A stretch of 64,000 bases of DNA from Pseudomonas chlororaphis subsp. chlororaphis (GCF_003945765.1 NZ_CP027712.1:6386001-6450000), one strand, 5' to 3'; shown: positions 17,695 through 28,102, counted from the first letter of the stretch. Made by a program: numbers and translations. Notes: a model not told the origin generated them from the letters alone.

Positions 17695-18549
17695 TCAGTC
17701 GCCCGTGGCGACCGCGCGCTGCGGATCGGTGATCCATTCGCTCCAGGAGCCGGCATACAGCCTGCCCAGGGGATAACCGGCCAGGCACAAGGCGAACAGG
17801 TTGTGACAGGCGGTCACGCCCGAGCCGCAGTACGCTACCAGTTCGCTCGGCGAACGCTCGCCCAGCTTCGCGGCAAAGCGCTTCTTGAGCTGATCGGCCG
17901 GCAGGAAACGGCCGTCGCTGTCCAGGTTGTCGGTGAAAGCCGCGCATTGCGCGCCGGGGATATGTCCGGCCACCGGGTCGATCGGCTCCACCTCGCCGCG
18001 AAAACGTGGCTGGCCGCGGGCGTCGAGCAGGGTCAGGGTCGGCTGGCCGAGGCGCTTTTGCAGTTGCTCGGCAGTCAACAACAGGGTTTTGTCGGGCTGG
18101 CCCGTGAAATGGCCGAGAACATTGGTCGGCGGATCCAGGCTCAACGGCAGGCCTGCGGCGTGCCAGGCTTTCAAGCCGCCATCGAGAATGAACATACCGT
18201 CGCGCTTGCCCAGCCAGGCCAGCAGCCACCAGGCGCGGGCGGCATAGGCACCGGGGCCGTCGTCGTAAAGCACGATGTCGCTGTCGGCGTCGATGCCCCA
18301 GGCTTGCAGGCGCGCGACCAGCGTCGCCGGTTCGGGCAGCGGATGGCGCCCGGTCACGCCCTTGACCACCCGGCCACTGAGGTCGCGTTCCAGATCGGCA
18401 AAATGCGCGCCGGCCAGATGCCCCCCGGCATAACTGCGCTGGCCGTAATCCGGGTCTTCCAGGGCAAAACGACAATCGAGAATCACCAGCCCGGGCTGCT
18501 CCAGGCGAGCGGCCAATTGCTGCGGACTGATCAGTTGCGCGATGGGCAT
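17695..18549 (-). CDS. 3-mercaptopyruvate-type sulfurtransferase
   Basis: The 284-residue protein has two rhodanese domains; the catalytic cysteine is C241 in the loop CGSGVTAC. The CGSGVT form is the mercaptopyruvate sulfurtransferase (SseA) type, whereas thiosulfate rhodaneses carry a more basic loop. The N-terminal domain has a matching but inactive position (LYDDGPGAYAARAWW). I chose MPIAQLISPQQ at 18549; an in-frame ATG at 18585 would add 12 residues of doubtful value. It is cytoplasmic by lack of signal. Confidence 0.88.
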   Translation of the reverse strand: MPIAQLISPQQLAARLEQPGLVILDCRFALEDPDYGQRSYAGGHLAGAHFADLERDLSGRVVKGVTGRHPLPEPATLVARLQAWGIDADSDIVLYDDGPGAYAARAWWLLAWLGKRDGMFILDGGLKAWHAAGLPLSLDPPTNVLGHFTGQPDKTLLLTAEQLQKRLGQPTLTLLDARGQPRFRGEVEPIDPVAGHIPGAQCAAFTDNLDSDGRFLPADQLKKRFAAKLGERSPSELVAYCGSGVTACHNLFALCLAGYPLGRLYAGSWSEWITDPQRAVATGD

Positions 18550-18624
18550 GACGGGCTCCAGTAATTGAACGATGACTTGATCCAATGATGTGCACGCAAA
18601 CGCGTAGCCAGTTTGTTTGCGATC

Positions 18625-19296
18625 CTACTGCACTTCTTCCAGGGCTTGCCCCAGGGGCACGTAAAACTCGCCGAACAGCGCGTTGACCGCCCCCCGGGCC
18701 TGGTCGGTGACAAATCCGGCTTCCAGCACCAGCACCTGATACACGCCGCGCTTGATGGCTTCTTCGCTCAGGTGCGCGGAGTTTTCCCGGGTGGTGCACA
18801 AAAAACGCACCCAGGAGGTAAGGATGATCCAGGCATTGAGGGTCAGGGACTCGATCTGCACCTTGTCCATCCGCAGGATGCCGGCCTCGACGAAACCTTC
18901 GTAGATCGCCGTGCCGTGGATCAGGCAGCGCTGGGAGAAGCGCCGATAACGAGCGGCCAGTTCGGCGTCGCTGTCGAGCAGGTGTTCCAGGTCGCGGTGC
19001 AGGAAGCGATAGCGCCACATGGCGGCCAGCAGCTCCTGCAGGTAATAGCGCTTGTCCTCGACGGTCACGGTACGACCCTGGGGCAGGCGCAGGAAGCTGT
19101 CGACCAGGGCTTCGTACTCGCAGAACAGCACGGCGATGATCGCCTGCTTGTTGGGGAAGTGGTAATACAGGTTGCCCGGCGAAATCTCCATGTGGGCCGC
19201 AATGTGATTGGTGCTGACACTGCGTTCGCCTTGCTGGTTGAACAGCTCCAGGCTGTTCTGGACGATACGTTCGCGGGTTTTTATGCGTGGGGCCAT
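18625..19296 (-). CDS. laoR: TetR-family repressor LaoR
   Basis: The 223-residue protein has an N-terminal TetR helix-turn-helix (RIVQNSLELFNQQGERSVSTNHIAAHMEISPGNLYYHFPNKQAI, given here as position 10-55) and a helical ligand domain. It is divergent from an aldehyde dehydrogenase / Tat protein / GMC oxidoreductase operon, the same set described in P. aeruginosa as LaoABCR (PA0364-PA0367), where LaoR represses genes for long-chain alcohol oxidation. A palindrome between the divergent starts is a good operator. The laoR name rests on this synteny and on memory of that work. Confidence 0.85.
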   Translation of the reverse strand: MAPRIKTRERIVQNSLELFNQQGERSVSTNHIAAHMEISPGNLYYHFPNKQAIIAVLFCEYEALVDSFLRLPQGRTVTVEDKRYYLQELLAAMWRYRFLHRDLEHLLDSDAELAARYRRFSQRCLIHGTAIYEGFVEAGILRMDKVQIESLTLNAWIILTSWVRFLCTTRENSAHLSEEAIKRGVYQVLVLEAGFVTDQARGAVNALFGEFYVPLGQALEEVQ

Positions 19297-19383
19297 GAGC
19301 GTGGGCTTTAATCGAGAAGGCGTTGCCCGGCATCTTACGACCTATCCCCAACGGGATAAATCAAAGCCGGCCCGGGATGTCAT

Positions 19384-19412
19384 TTGACATTTTAGAGCAT
19401 AAACTCTAAAAA
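19384..19412 (+). promoter_or_regulatory. laoC promoter with overlapping palindromic operator
   Basis: A perfect -35 TTGACA (19384-19389) is followed after 17 bases by TAAAAA (19407-19412), a 4/6 match to the -10. Between and over them lies the palindrome TTTTAGAG (19390-19397), six bases, CTCTAAAA (19404-19411), with perfect 8-base arms. A bound TetR dimer would cover the spacer and -10, so this is the likely LaoR operator; it is also close to the divergent laoR start. The binding itself is inferred. Confidence 0.72.
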
Positions 19413-19441
19413 TCTCCCACCCACCAAAACCGGAGCCGCCC

Positions 19442-20872
19442 ATGTCTGCCGAAATCGCCTACTTGCCGGAAGCCCACCAGCAGCTGGATGAGCTCCACCG
19501 TCTGTTCGCCGCCCAGCGCCAGGCCTTCGCGGCCAACCCCATGCCGCCCGCCGCCCAGCGCCAGCAATGGCTCAAGAGCCTGCGCGAACTGCTCGACAGC
19601 GAACGCCAGGCCCTGATCGATGCCATCAGCGAAGATTTCAGCCATCGCAGCGCCGACGAAACCCTGCTCGCCGAAATCATGCCCAGCCTGCATGGCATCC
19701 ACTACGCCAGCAAACACCTCAAGGGCTGGATGAAACCTTCGCGGCGCAAGGTCGGCGTTGCCTTCCAGCCGGCCTCGGCCAAGGTCGTCTACCAGCCATT
19801 GGGCGTGGTCGGGGTGATCGTGCCGTGGAACTACCCCCTGTACCTGGCCATCGGCCCGCTGGTGGGCGCGCTCGCCGCCGGCAACCGGGTGCTGCTCAAG
19901 CTTAGCGAATCGACCCCCGCCACCGGCCTGCTGCTCAAGCGCCTGCTGGCCAAGGCGTTCCCCGAGGACCTGGTCGCCGTGGTGCTGGGCGAAGCCGACG
20001 TGGGCGTGGCCTTCTCCCGGCTGCCCTTCGATCACCTGCTGTTCACCGGCGCCACCAGCATCGGCAAGCATGTGATGCGCGCCGCGGCGGAAAACCTGAC
20101 CCCGGTGACCCTGGAGCTGGGCGGCAAGTCTCCGGCCATCGTGTCCGACGACGTACCGCTCAAGGACGCCGCCGAACGCATCGCCTTCGGCAAGACCATG
20201 AACGCCGGCCAGACCTGCGTCGCCCCGGACTACGTGCTGGTCCCGGAACACCGCGTCGGCGCCTTCGTCGACGCCTATCGCCAGGTGGTCCGGGGTTTCT
20301 TCCCGACCCTGGTCGACAACCCCGACTACACCGCGATCATCAACCCGCGGCAACTGGCGCGCCTGAACAGCTACATCAGCGACGCCACCAGCAAGGGTGC
20401 GCTGCTGATCCCGCTGTTCGAAGAGAACCAGGAACGGCGCATGGGCCACAGCCTGATGCTCAATGTCAGCGACGACATGACGGTGATGCAGGATGAGATC
20501 TTCGGCCCGATCCTGCCGATCGTACCCTACACCGGCCTGGACCAGGCCTTCGCCTACATCAACCAGCGCCCTCGCCCACTGGCGCTCTATTACTTCGGCT
20601 ACGACAAGGCCGAGCAGGACCGGGTACTCAACGAAACCCACTCGGGCGGGGTCTGCCTCAACGACACCCTGCTGCACGTCGCCCAGGACGACATGCCGTT
20701 CGGCGGCATCGGCCACTCGGGCATGGGCCATTACCACGGTCACGAGGGTTTCCTGACCTTCAGCAAGGCCAAGGGAGTGCTGAGCAAGCAGCGCCTGAAT
20801 GCCGCGCGGCTGATCTACCCGCCCTATGGCAAACCGATCCAGAAGCTGATCCAGAAGCTGTTCATCCGTTAA
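19442..20872 (+). CDS. laoC: Aldehyde dehydrogenase LaoC (coniferyl aldehyde dehydrogenase family)
   Basis: The 476-residue NAD(P)-dependent enzyme has the general-base glutamate E225 in LELGGKSPAIV, the catalytic cysteine C259 in AGQTCVAPDYV, and the PWNYPLYLAIGPL block near 128. Automated annotation would usually call it coniferyl aldehyde dehydrogenase; context with laoB, laoA and laoR points to oxidation of fatty aldehydes from long-chain alcohols. A C-terminal hydrophobic/basic tail (LIQKLFIR) could associate with membrane. First gene of the operon, behind a promoter with a palindromic operator. Confidence 0.9.
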   Translation: MSAEIAYLPEAHQQLDELHRLFAAQRQAFAANPMPPAAQRQQWLKSLRELLDSERQALIDAISEDFSHRSADETLLAEIMPSLHGIHYASKHLKGWMKPSRRKVGVAFQPASAKVVYQPLGVVGVIVPWNYPLYLAIGPLVGALAAGNRVLLKLSESTPATGLLLKRLLAKAFPEDLVAVVLGEADVGVAFSRLPFDHLLFTGATSIGKHVMRAAAENLTPVTLELGGKSPAIVSDDVPLKDAAERIAFGKTMNAGQTCVAPDYVLVPEHRVGAFVDAYRQVVRGFFPTLVDNPDYTAIINPRQLARLNSYISDATSKGALLIPLFEENQERRMGHSLMLNVSDDMTVMQDEIFGPILPIVPYTGLDQAFAYINQRPRPLALYYFGYDKAEQDRVLNETHSGGVCLNDTLLHVAQDDMPFGGIGHSGMGHYHGHEGFLTFSKAKGVLSKQRLNAARLIYPPYGKPIQKLIQKLFIR

Positions 20873-20898
20873 CCAGACCATTGCGGGTAATAACAATA

Positions 20899-21444
20899 AT
20901 GACTCCCAGCCTGCCTGCCGCACCCGTACTGTCGCGCCGTGGCCTGTTGAAAATCGGCCTGTGCGCCAGCGCGTTCCTGACCACCGCCGGCCTCGGCGCC
21001 AGCCTCAGCGGTTGCTCGTCCAGCACCCCTGCCAGCGGCTTTGCCGCATTGCGCAGCAGTGACCTGCCGATTCTGCGGGCGCTGCTCCCGGTCATGCTCG
21101 ACGGTGCCGTGGCCGCCGAGAAGCTGCCGGCGGCGCTCGACGCCACCCTGAAAAGCCTGGATTACAGCCTCGACCACCTGTCGCCGGAAATGCTCAAGCT
21201 CACCCAGCAGCTGTTCGACGTGCTGGGCATGGGCATCACGCGCGGCCCCCTGACCGGCATCTGGGGCAGTTGGGAAAACGCCAGCGCCGCAGACATCCGC
21301 CAGTTTCTCAAGCGCTGGGAAAACAGCTCCCTCAGCCTGCTGCGCATGGGCCACGCGTCCCTGCTGCAACTGGTGATGATGGCCTGGTACAGCCGCCCCG
21401 AATCCTGGGCCCATTGCGGTTATCCCGGGCCGCCCAGGATCTGA
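20899..21444 (+). CDS. laoB: Tat-signal protein LaoB
   Basis: The 181-residue protein starts with a twin-arginine signal (LSRRGLLKIG near residues 11-20), a hydrophobic core, and then LSGCSSS, which fits a lipobox; it may be a Tat-exported lipoprotein. The remainder is helical with no motif that I recognise. It lies between the aldehyde dehydrogenase and the GMC oxidoreductase, a position often taken by small Tat subunits of membrane-bound GMC dehydrogenases. I chose ATG 20899 over an in-frame TTG at 20881 because it places the twin arginines normally. LaoB's role is not established to my knowledge. Confidence 0.78.
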   Translation: MTPSLPAAPVLSRRGLLKIGLCASAFLTTAGLGASLSGCSSSTPASGFAALRSSDLPILRALLPVMLDGAVAAEKLPAALDATLKSLDYSLDHLSPEMLKLTQQLFDVLGMGITRGPLTGIWGSWENASAADIRQFLKRWENSSLSLLRMGHASLLQLVMMAWYSRPESWAHCGYPGPPRI

Positions 21445-21457
21445 AGACTGCTCGCTC

Positions 21458-21559
21458 TGTAGCCGCTGCCGAAGGCTGCGATCGGCTCCGCAGGAGACGC
21501 GCTCCTAAAGCCCTCGGAAGGTCCTACGGACCTTGTCGCAGCCTTCGGCAGCGGCTACA
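21458..21559. repeat. Long-family inverted REP pair between laoB and laoA
   Basis: TGTAGCCGCTGCCGAAGGCT starts the element and its inverted copy (AGCCTTCGGCAGCGGCTACA) ends it, about 100 bases overall; a smaller stem GGTCCTACGGACC lies inside. The element sits within an apparent operon and would form a long mRNA hairpin between laoB and laoA. Confidence 0.9.
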
Positions 21560-21600
21560 CAAGCACCCAGAAGCCCCAGAACAACTAGAGAGTGCCTGAT

Positions 21601-23196
21601 ATGCCTGTACCCGATCTGTTTCGCGAAGGCCTGGCCCGAGGCTGGAAAACCTACAACGGCGCGCAATTGCAGGAGGACCTGACCCTCGAAGCGGATGTCG
21701 CCATCATCGGCAGCGGCGCGGGCGGCGGCACCACCGCCGAGATCCTCAGCGCCGCCGGCTACAAGGTGCTGCTGATCGAGGAAGGGCCACTCAAGACCAG
21801 CGACGACTTCAAGATGCTCGAGGACCAGGCCTACGCCAGCCTCTATCAGGAAGGCATCGGCCGCATGAGCAAGGATGGCGCCATCACCATCCTGCAAGGC
21901 CGCGCGGTCGGCGGCACCACCCTGATCAACTGGACGTCCAGCTTCCGTACCCCTGAGCCGACCCTGGAGCACTGGGCCAAGGAGCACGACGTCAAGGGCC
22001 ACAGCCCGGCCGAGATGGCCCCCTGGTTCGCGAAGATGGAGCAACGCCTGGGGATCGCCCCGTGGGTCATGCCGCCCAACGCCAACAACGACGTGATCAG
22101 GATCGGCTGCGAGAAACTCGGCTACAGCTGGCACGTGATCCCACGCAACGTGCGCGGCTGCTGGAACCTCGGCTATTGCGGCATGGGCTGCCCGACCAAC
22201 GCCAAGCAGTCGATGATGGTCACCACCATTCCCGCGACCCTGGAGAAAGGCGGCGAGCTGCTGTACCTGGCCCGCGCCGAGCGCCTGCAGATCAAGGGCG
22301 ACCGGGTCGAAAACCTGCTCTGCCTGGCCATGGACGAGCGCTGCGTGGCGCCCACCGGGCGCACCATCAAGGTCAAGGCCCGGCACTATGTGCTGGCCGG
22401 TGGCGGGATCAACAGCCCGGCCCTGCTGCTGCGCTCCGACGCGGCCGACCCGCACAAGCGCCTGGGCAAACGCACCTTCCTGCATCTGGTGAATTTTTCC
22501 GCCGGGCAGTTCGACCAGGTGATCAACCCCTTTTACGGGGCGCCGCAGTCGATCTACTCCGATCATTTCCAGTGGCTGGACGGCACCACCGGCAAAATGT
22601 CCTACAAGCTCGAGGTGCCGCCGCTGCAACCGGCGCTGGCCGCCACCCTGCTCGGCGGTTTCGGCCCGCAGAGCGCCCTGAACATGCAGCAGTTGCCCCA
22701 TACCCACGCCATGCTCGCGCTGCTGCGCGACGGTTTTCACCCGGACAGCAGCGGCGGCAGTGTGGAACTGCGCGGCGACGGCTCGCCGGTGCTCGACTAC
22801 CAGGTCTCGGACTACGCCTGGGACGGCGTGCGGCGGGCCTTTCACAGCATGGCGCAGATCCAGTTCGCCGGCGGCGCCAAGGCGGTCATGCCGATGCACA
22901 GCGATGCCCGCTACGTGAAGACCCTGGCCGAGGCCAAGACCCTGATCGACGGCCTGAACCTTGCGCTGTACCGCACCCGCCTGGGCAGCGCCCATGTGAT
23001 GGGCGGTTGCGCCATGGGCGAAGACCCGAAGAACGCTGTCACCGACAGCCTGGGCCGGCATCACCAGTTGGCCAATCTGTCGATCCACGACGGTTCGCTG
23101 TTCCCCACCAGCATCGGCGCCAACCCGCAATTGTCGGTCTACGGCCTGACCGCGCAACTGGCCACGGCCCTGGCCGAACGGCTGAAAAGCGGGTGA
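21601..23196 (+). CDS. laoA: GMC-family alcohol oxidoreductase LaoA
   Basis: The 531-residue flavoprotein has the FAD dinucleotide motif IIGSGAGGG at about residues 35-43, GRAVGGTTLINWTSSFRTP near 100, and the C-terminal GMC block GSAHVMGGCAMGEDP with a later SIGANPQLSVYGL. In P. aeruginosa the homologue oxidises long-chain primary alcohols. CWNLGYCGMGCP resembles the cysteine-rich segment of membrane-associated GMC dehydrogenases. ATG at 21601 has AGAGAG 8 bases upstream and was preferred to a GTG three codons earlier. Confidence 0.88.
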   Translation: MPVPDLFREGLARGWKTYNGAQLQEDLTLEADVAIIGSGAGGGTTAEILSAAGYKVLLIEEGPLKTSDDFKMLEDQAYASLYQEGIGRMSKDGAITILQGRAVGGTTLINWTSSFRTPEPTLEHWAKEHDVKGHSPAEMAPWFAKMEQRLGIAPWVMPPNANNDVIRIGCEKLGYSWHVIPRNVRGCWNLGYCGMGCPTNAKQSMMVTTIPATLEKGGELLYLARAERLQIKGDRVENLLCLAMDERCVAPTGRTIKVKARHYVLAGGGINSPALLLRSDAADPHKRLGKRTFLHLVNFSAGQFDQVINPFYGAPQSIYSDHFQWLDGTTGKMSYKLEVPPLQPALAATLLGGFGPQSALNMQQLPHTHAMLALLRDGFHPDSSGGSVELRGDGSPVLDYQVSDYAWDGVRRAFHSMAQIQFAGGAKAVMPMHSDARYVKTLAEAKTLIDGLNLALYRTRLGSAHVMGGCAMGEDPKNAVTDSLGRHHQLANLSIHDGSLFPTSIGANPQLSVYGLTAQLATALAERLKSG

Positions 23197-23224
23197 AAAC
23201 GCCGCTTATTTTCGTCGTCTATAG

Positions 23225-24200
<976 letters not shown>

Positions 24201-24223
24201 CACAGCCATCGAGACTTGCGACC

Positions 24224-24322
24224 GTAGCCGCTGCCGAAGGCTGCGATCGGCCGAAACGGCCGCGACGCCAGTAAGATCGCCACAGGTCCTACGGACCTAT
24301 CGAGGCCTTCGGCAGCGGCTAC
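24224..24322. repeat. Long-family inverted REP pair between fdx and mutM
   Basis: GTAGCCGCTGCCGAAGGCT opens and the inverted copy closes the element (CCTTCGGCAGCGGCTAC), with an inner CGGCCGAAACGGCCG hairpin. It lies between convergent genes, 23 bases after the ferredoxin stop. Confidence 0.9.
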
Positions 24323-24328
24323 AGGCGA

Positions 24329-25141
24329 TCAGCTCTGGCATTTAGGGCAATACACGCTCGCACGCTGCCCCAGCTTGATCTCCCGCAGCCCCGTGCCACA
24401 GACCTTGCAGTGTTCCCCGCCGCGCCCGTAGACGAACAATTCCTGCTGGAAATAGCCCGGCTGCCCGTCGCCGCCGATAAAGTCGCGCAGGGTGGTGCCG
24501 CCGCGCTCGATGGCCGCGGCCAGGATGCGCTTGATCTCGATCGCCAGCTTCAGGTAGCGCGCCCGGGAAATCCCCTTGGCTTCGCGACGCGGATCGATGC
24601 CGGCGGCGAACAGCGCTTCGGTCGCATAGATGTTGCCCACCCCCACCACCACCGCGTTGTCCATGATGAACGGCTTGACCGCCATCGAACGTCCCCGCGA
24701 CAGCTGATACAGGCGCTCGCCGTCGAACAGGTCGGTCAGCGGCTCCGGCCCCAGGCGGATCAGCAGTTCGTGGTTGAGCGGGTCCAGGCTCCAGAGCATC
24801 GCGCCAAAGCGCCGCGGGTCGGTGTAGCGCAGGGCCAGGCCGGACTCCAGCTCGATGTCGACGTGCTCGTGCTTGGCCGCCGGCAAGCCGACCTCCACCA
24901 GGCGCAGGTTGCCCGACATGCCCAGGTGACTGATCAGGGTGCCGACTTCGGCATTGATCAGCAGGTACTTGGCGCGGCGCTCGACCTTGACGATCTGCTG
25001 GCCGGACAGGCGCACATCGAGGTCCTCCGGAATCGGCCAGCGCAAGCGCCGCTCGCGCACGATCACGCGGCTGACGCGCTGCCCTTCCAGGTGCGGCGCG
25101 ATACCGCGCCGGGTGGTTTCGACTTCCGGTAATTCAGGCAT
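24329..25141 (-). CDS. mutM: Formamidopyrimidine-DNA glycosylase MutM
   Basis: The 270-residue base-excision enzyme removes 8-oxoguanine. The N-terminal catalytic proline and glutamate (MPELPEVET) are intact, the helix-two-turn-helix region is present ([15 protein letters not shown]), and the C-terminal zinc finger has CKVC and CPKC. It stops next to a REP pair that separates it from the ferredoxin gene. Confidence 0.97.
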   Translation of the reverse strand: MPELPEVETTRRGIAPHLEGQRVSRVIVRERRLRWPIPEDLDVRLSGQQIVKVERRAKYLLINAEVGTLISHLGMSGNLRLVEVGLPAAKHEHVDIELESGLALRYTDPRRFGAMLWSLDPLNHELLIRLGPEPLTDLFDGERLYQLSRGRSMAVKPFIMDNAVVVGVGNIYATEALFAAGIDPRREAKGISRARYLKLAIEIKRILAAAIERGGTTLRDFIGGDGQPGYFQQELFVYGRGGEHCKVCGTGLREIKLGQRASVYCPKCQS

Positions 25142-25175
25142 GTGCGCCTCGTGTTCTCTATAACGTGGTCGGGAA

Positions 25176-26054
25176 TCAGTGCGCGCCCAGTTCGCGCACG
25201 GTTTCCTTGAGGTTCTCGAAGTCGTAGTCGGACAGGCCGACGTAATCGAGGATCAGATGGCCGATGCTGTTCCATTCATGATCATCGACCTGATTGCCCA
25301 GCACCCGGTAGGACGCGCAGATATGCTCGGCCATTTTCAGGATCGCCAGCAGGTTCTTCAGCTGGCTGTTGCGCGACGACTCGTCGCTGAAGATCGCCAG
25401 GGCGTTGTGGTGATTGGCGATGGCATTGGTCACGTGCTCCGGCAGGCGCCAGGACTTGGCCGTGTAGTAACCGACCACCGCGTGGTTGGTATTGAACGCA
25501 CGGTTTTCCGTATCCACCACGCGGTTCTCGGGGCCCGCGCTGGCGTAGGCCTCTTCCAGCACTGTCATGTAGTCGGGGAAGCGCTTGAGCATCAGCGGCA
25601 CGCCGCAATCGTGGAACAGGCCCAGGGCATAAGCCTCGTCGACCGCTTGCGAGCCGGTGCGCTTGGCCAGGGTCAGGCAAGTCATCGCCACATCCTGGGC
25701 GGTGTCCCAGAAGCGGTTGAGGGTGACGATGGTTTCGTCGCTCATCTCGCCCTTGATCGACTGCGCGTTGATCAGGTTGATGATCGAACGGCTGCCCAGC
25801 AGGTTCACCGCGCGCTGGATCGAGGCGATCTTGTTGCTCAGCCCGTAATACGGCGAGTTGACGATTTTCAGCAGGGCGCCGGAAAGGCCCGGGTCCTGGG
25901 AGATCAGCCGCGCGATCACTTCCAGGTCAGGGTCGGGCATGTACTGCTCCATCTGCAAATCCACCATGATCTGCGGTTGGGGCGGCACACTGATGCCTTG
26001 CAGGGCCTGTTGAATCTGTTCGGCGGAAAGCTCTTGGGACATCGCTTGGGACAT
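25176..26054 (-). CDS. HDOD domain protein (signalling)
   Basis: The 292-residue protein has an HDOD domain from about residue 20: [42 protein letters not shown] and [17 protein letters not shown] proteins are related to HD phosphohydrolases but usually lack activity, acting in regulation. The start at 26054 ([10 protein letters not shown]) fits; the frame extends 31 codons further up without support. It is 34 bases upstream of mutM on the same strand and may be co-transcribed. No partner domain (GGDEF, EAL, receiver) is attached. Confidence 0.85.
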   Translation of the reverse strand: MSQAMSQELSAEQIQQALQGISVPPQPQIMVDLQMEQYMPDPDLEVIARLISQDPGLSGALLKIVNSPYYGLSNKIASIQRAVNLLGSRSIINLINAQSIKGEMSDETIVTLNRFWDTAQDVAMTCLTLAKRTGSQAVDEAYALGLFHDCGVPLMLKRFPDYMTVLEEAYASAGPENRVVDTENRAFNTNHAVVGYYTAKSWRLPEHVTNAIANHHNALAIFSDESSRNSQLKNLLAILKMAEHICASYRVLGNQVDDHEWNSIGHLILDYVGLSDYDFENLKETVRELGAH

Positions 26055-26263
26055 AGGTACGCACTCTGGGCTAGGCGGCGATTCTAACCCTTTAGATGGC
26101 GCCCATGGCCAGCCGAAAGGAACTTTACAACGGGCGCCTCGGGGCAATGCCGGGCCGGCGCGGGATATCCACGGCGGGTTTGCCCTGTCACCGCATATCC
26201 ACTCGCCAGCCTCTCGGCGAGCGCAACACGTTATACTCCCGCTCTTTTTTCCGGAGCGACGTC

Positions 26264-27460
26264 ATGTCCCTGCCAAGCCTGCGCCTCAAAGCCAACGCCG
26301 ATCGCCGCCTGCGCGCCGGCCACCTGTGGGTCTACAGCAACGAAATCGATGTAGCCGCCACCCCACTCCACGGCTTCAAGGCAGGCGACCAGGCAGTGCT
26401 GGAAGCCGCCGGCGGCAAGCCGCTGGGCGTCGTCGCCATGAGCCCGAACAACCTGATCTGCGCCCGCCTGCTGTCGCGCGACGCCAAGCTGGCGCTGGAC
26501 AAGTCGCTGCTGGTACACCGCCTGAACGTGGCCCTGTCGCTGCGCGAGCGCCTGTTCGACAAGCCGTTCTACCGCCTGGTGTACGGCGACTCCGACCTGC
26601 TGCCGGGCCTGGTGGTCGACCGTTTCGGCGACATCCTCGTCGTGCAGCTGGCTTCGGCGACCATGGAACAGCACAAGGACGACGTGATCGCCGCCCTGGT
26701 CCAGGTCCTCAAGCCAAGCGGCATCCTGTTCAAGAACGACTCCGCCGCGCGTGATGCCGAAGGCCTCAACCGCTACGTGGAAACCGTGTTCGGCCTGGTG
26801 CCGGAGTGGGTCGCCCTGGAAGAGAACGGCGTGAAGTTCGAGGCCCCGGTGATGGAAGGCCAGAAGACCGGCTGGTTCTACGACCACCGCATGAACCGCG
26901 CCCGCCTGGCGCCTTACGCCAAGGGCAAGCGCGTACTGGACCTGTTCAGCTACATCGGCGGCTGGGGTGTACAGGCCGGCGCCTTCGGTGCCAGCGAAGT
27001 GTTCTGCGTCGATGCCTCGGGTTTCGCCCTTGACGGTGTCGAGCGCAACGCCGCGCTCAACGGCATCGCCGAGAAAGTCACCTGCATCGAAGGCGACGTG
27101 TTCGAAGCCCTGAAAGAGCTCAAGGCCGCCGAAGAACGTTTCGACGTGATCGTGGCCGACCCGCCGGCCTTCATCAAACGCAAGAAAGACCTGAAGAACG
27201 GCGAAGGCGCCTACCGCCGCCTGAACGAACAGGCCATGCGCCTGCTCAGCAAGGACGGCATCCTGGTCAGCGCTTCGTGCTCGATGCACCTGCCCGAAGA
27301 CGACCTGCAGAACATCCTGCTCACCAGCGCCCGCCACCTGGACCGCAATATCCAACTGCTGGAACGCGGCGGCCAGGGCCCGGACCATCCGGTACACCCG
27401 GCCATCCCGGAAACCCGCTACATCAAGAGCATCACCTGCCGCCTGCTGCCTAACAGCTGA
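26264..27460 (+). CDS. rlmI: 23S rRNA m5C methyltransferase RlmI-type (PUA domain)
   Basis: The 398-residue protein has an N-terminal PUA domain (about residues 1-75, LRAGHLWVYSNEID) and a Rossmann methyltransferase: GQKTGWFYDHRMNR, VLDLFSYIGGWGVQA (SAM motif I), and VADPPAFIKRKKD. This is the RlmI architecture, which methylates C1962 of 23S rRNA in E. coli. ATG at 26264 has CGGAG upstream; a long upstream extension of the frame was rejected. TATACT at 26232-26237 is a candidate -10. Confidence 0.88.
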   Translation: MSLPSLRLKANADRRLRAGHLWVYSNEIDVAATPLHGFKAGDQAVLEAAGGKPLGVVAMSPNNLICARLLSRDAKLALDKSLLVHRLNVALSLRERLFDKPFYRLVYGDSDLLPGLVVDRFGDILVVQLASATMEQHKDDVIAALVQVLKPSGILFKNDSAARDAEGLNRYVETVFGLVPEWVALEENGVKFEAPVMEGQKTGWFYDHRMNRARLAPYAKGKRVLDLFSYIGGWGVQAGAFGASEVFCVDASGFALDGVERNAALNGIAEKVTCIEGDVFEALKELKAAEERFDVIVADPPAFIKRKKDLKNGEGAYRRLNEQAMRLLSKDGILVSASCSMHLPEDDLQNILLTSARHLDRNIQLLERGGQGPDHPVHPAIPETRYIKSITCRLLPNS

Positions 27461-27471
27461 GCCTGACCGGA

Positions 27472-27499
27472 CGCCCCTTGCCCCTCGCGGCAAGGGGCG
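27472..27499. terminator. Strong hairpin between convergent rlmI and a membrane-protein gene
   Basis: CGCCCCTTGCC (27472-27482) and GGCAAGGGGCG (27489-27499) form an 11-bp perfect stem with a 6-base loop, 12 bases after the rlmI stop. It has no T-run, but its position between convergent genes suggests it marks the 3' ends. Confidence 0.55.
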
Positions 27500-27538
27500 C
27501 CCAAGCCGATTGCCCCCTCCTCACCCAAGACTCAGCGC

Positions 27539-28102
27539 TCAGGCGACCTGCGCCCGACGGCGCGCGCACCATAAATTGCCGAGGAACATGGCGCCGGAGA
27601 ACGCGAGGGTCGGTGCGGCAAAAAACGCCAGGGACAGCAACCCGCTCTTGAACGGGTCGAGGTGGCGGTGCTGGATCCATAGCTTGAACAGCCACTGCAC
27701 CAGCCAGGGCATCGGTAAAGCCAGCAGCACCCAGGCACCGTTAGCCAGCAGGCGCCGCCACAGGTCAGCACGCCCCCGCAGCAGCGTGGCACTGAGCAGG
27801 GTCATCAGCAGCAGGCCGGCCATCACACCCAACCCCACGCCAAGGGTGAAGGGCAGGCGACGACAGGCCCACACCAGCCCCGCCGCACCCAGCGCCACCA
27901 ACAGCATCGCGATCCAGATCCGCGGCTGGCGTCGCTGCTCGGCCAGCAGCTGCAGCAGCCCGCCGCCCGCCAACAGGGCAGCCGCCAGCGCGGCCATGGC
28001 GACACCGGACAAGTCGCTGTAGAGGACGGTCCACATCAGCAGCAGGCCCTGCGCCAGGCCGATGGCAAGGTAGAACCTCAGGGATCGCAGCGTCGCGGAC
28101 AT
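27539..28102 (-). CDS. Uncharacterised five- to six-helix membrane protein
   Basis: The 187-residue protein is very hydrophobic, with about five or six membrane helices (near residues 8-24, 33-48, 62-76, 83-105, 117-135 and 158-175) separated by short arginine-rich loops. I do not recognise a family motif. It is transcribed divergently from ilvD and is conserved in that position in P. aeruginosa as far as I recall. The ATG at 28102 follows GGAGC; the longer frame upstream covers the ilvD promoter region. Confidence 0.7.
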   Translation of the reverse strand: MSATLRSLRFYLAIGLAQGLLLMWTVLYSDLSGVAMAALAAALLAGGGLLQLLAEQRRQPRIWIAMLLVALGAAGLVWACRRLPFTLGVGLGVMAGLLLMTLLSATLLRGRADLWRRLLANGAWVLLALPMPWLVQWLFKLWIQHRHLDPFKSGLLSLAFFAAPTLAFSGAMFLGNLWCARRRAQVA

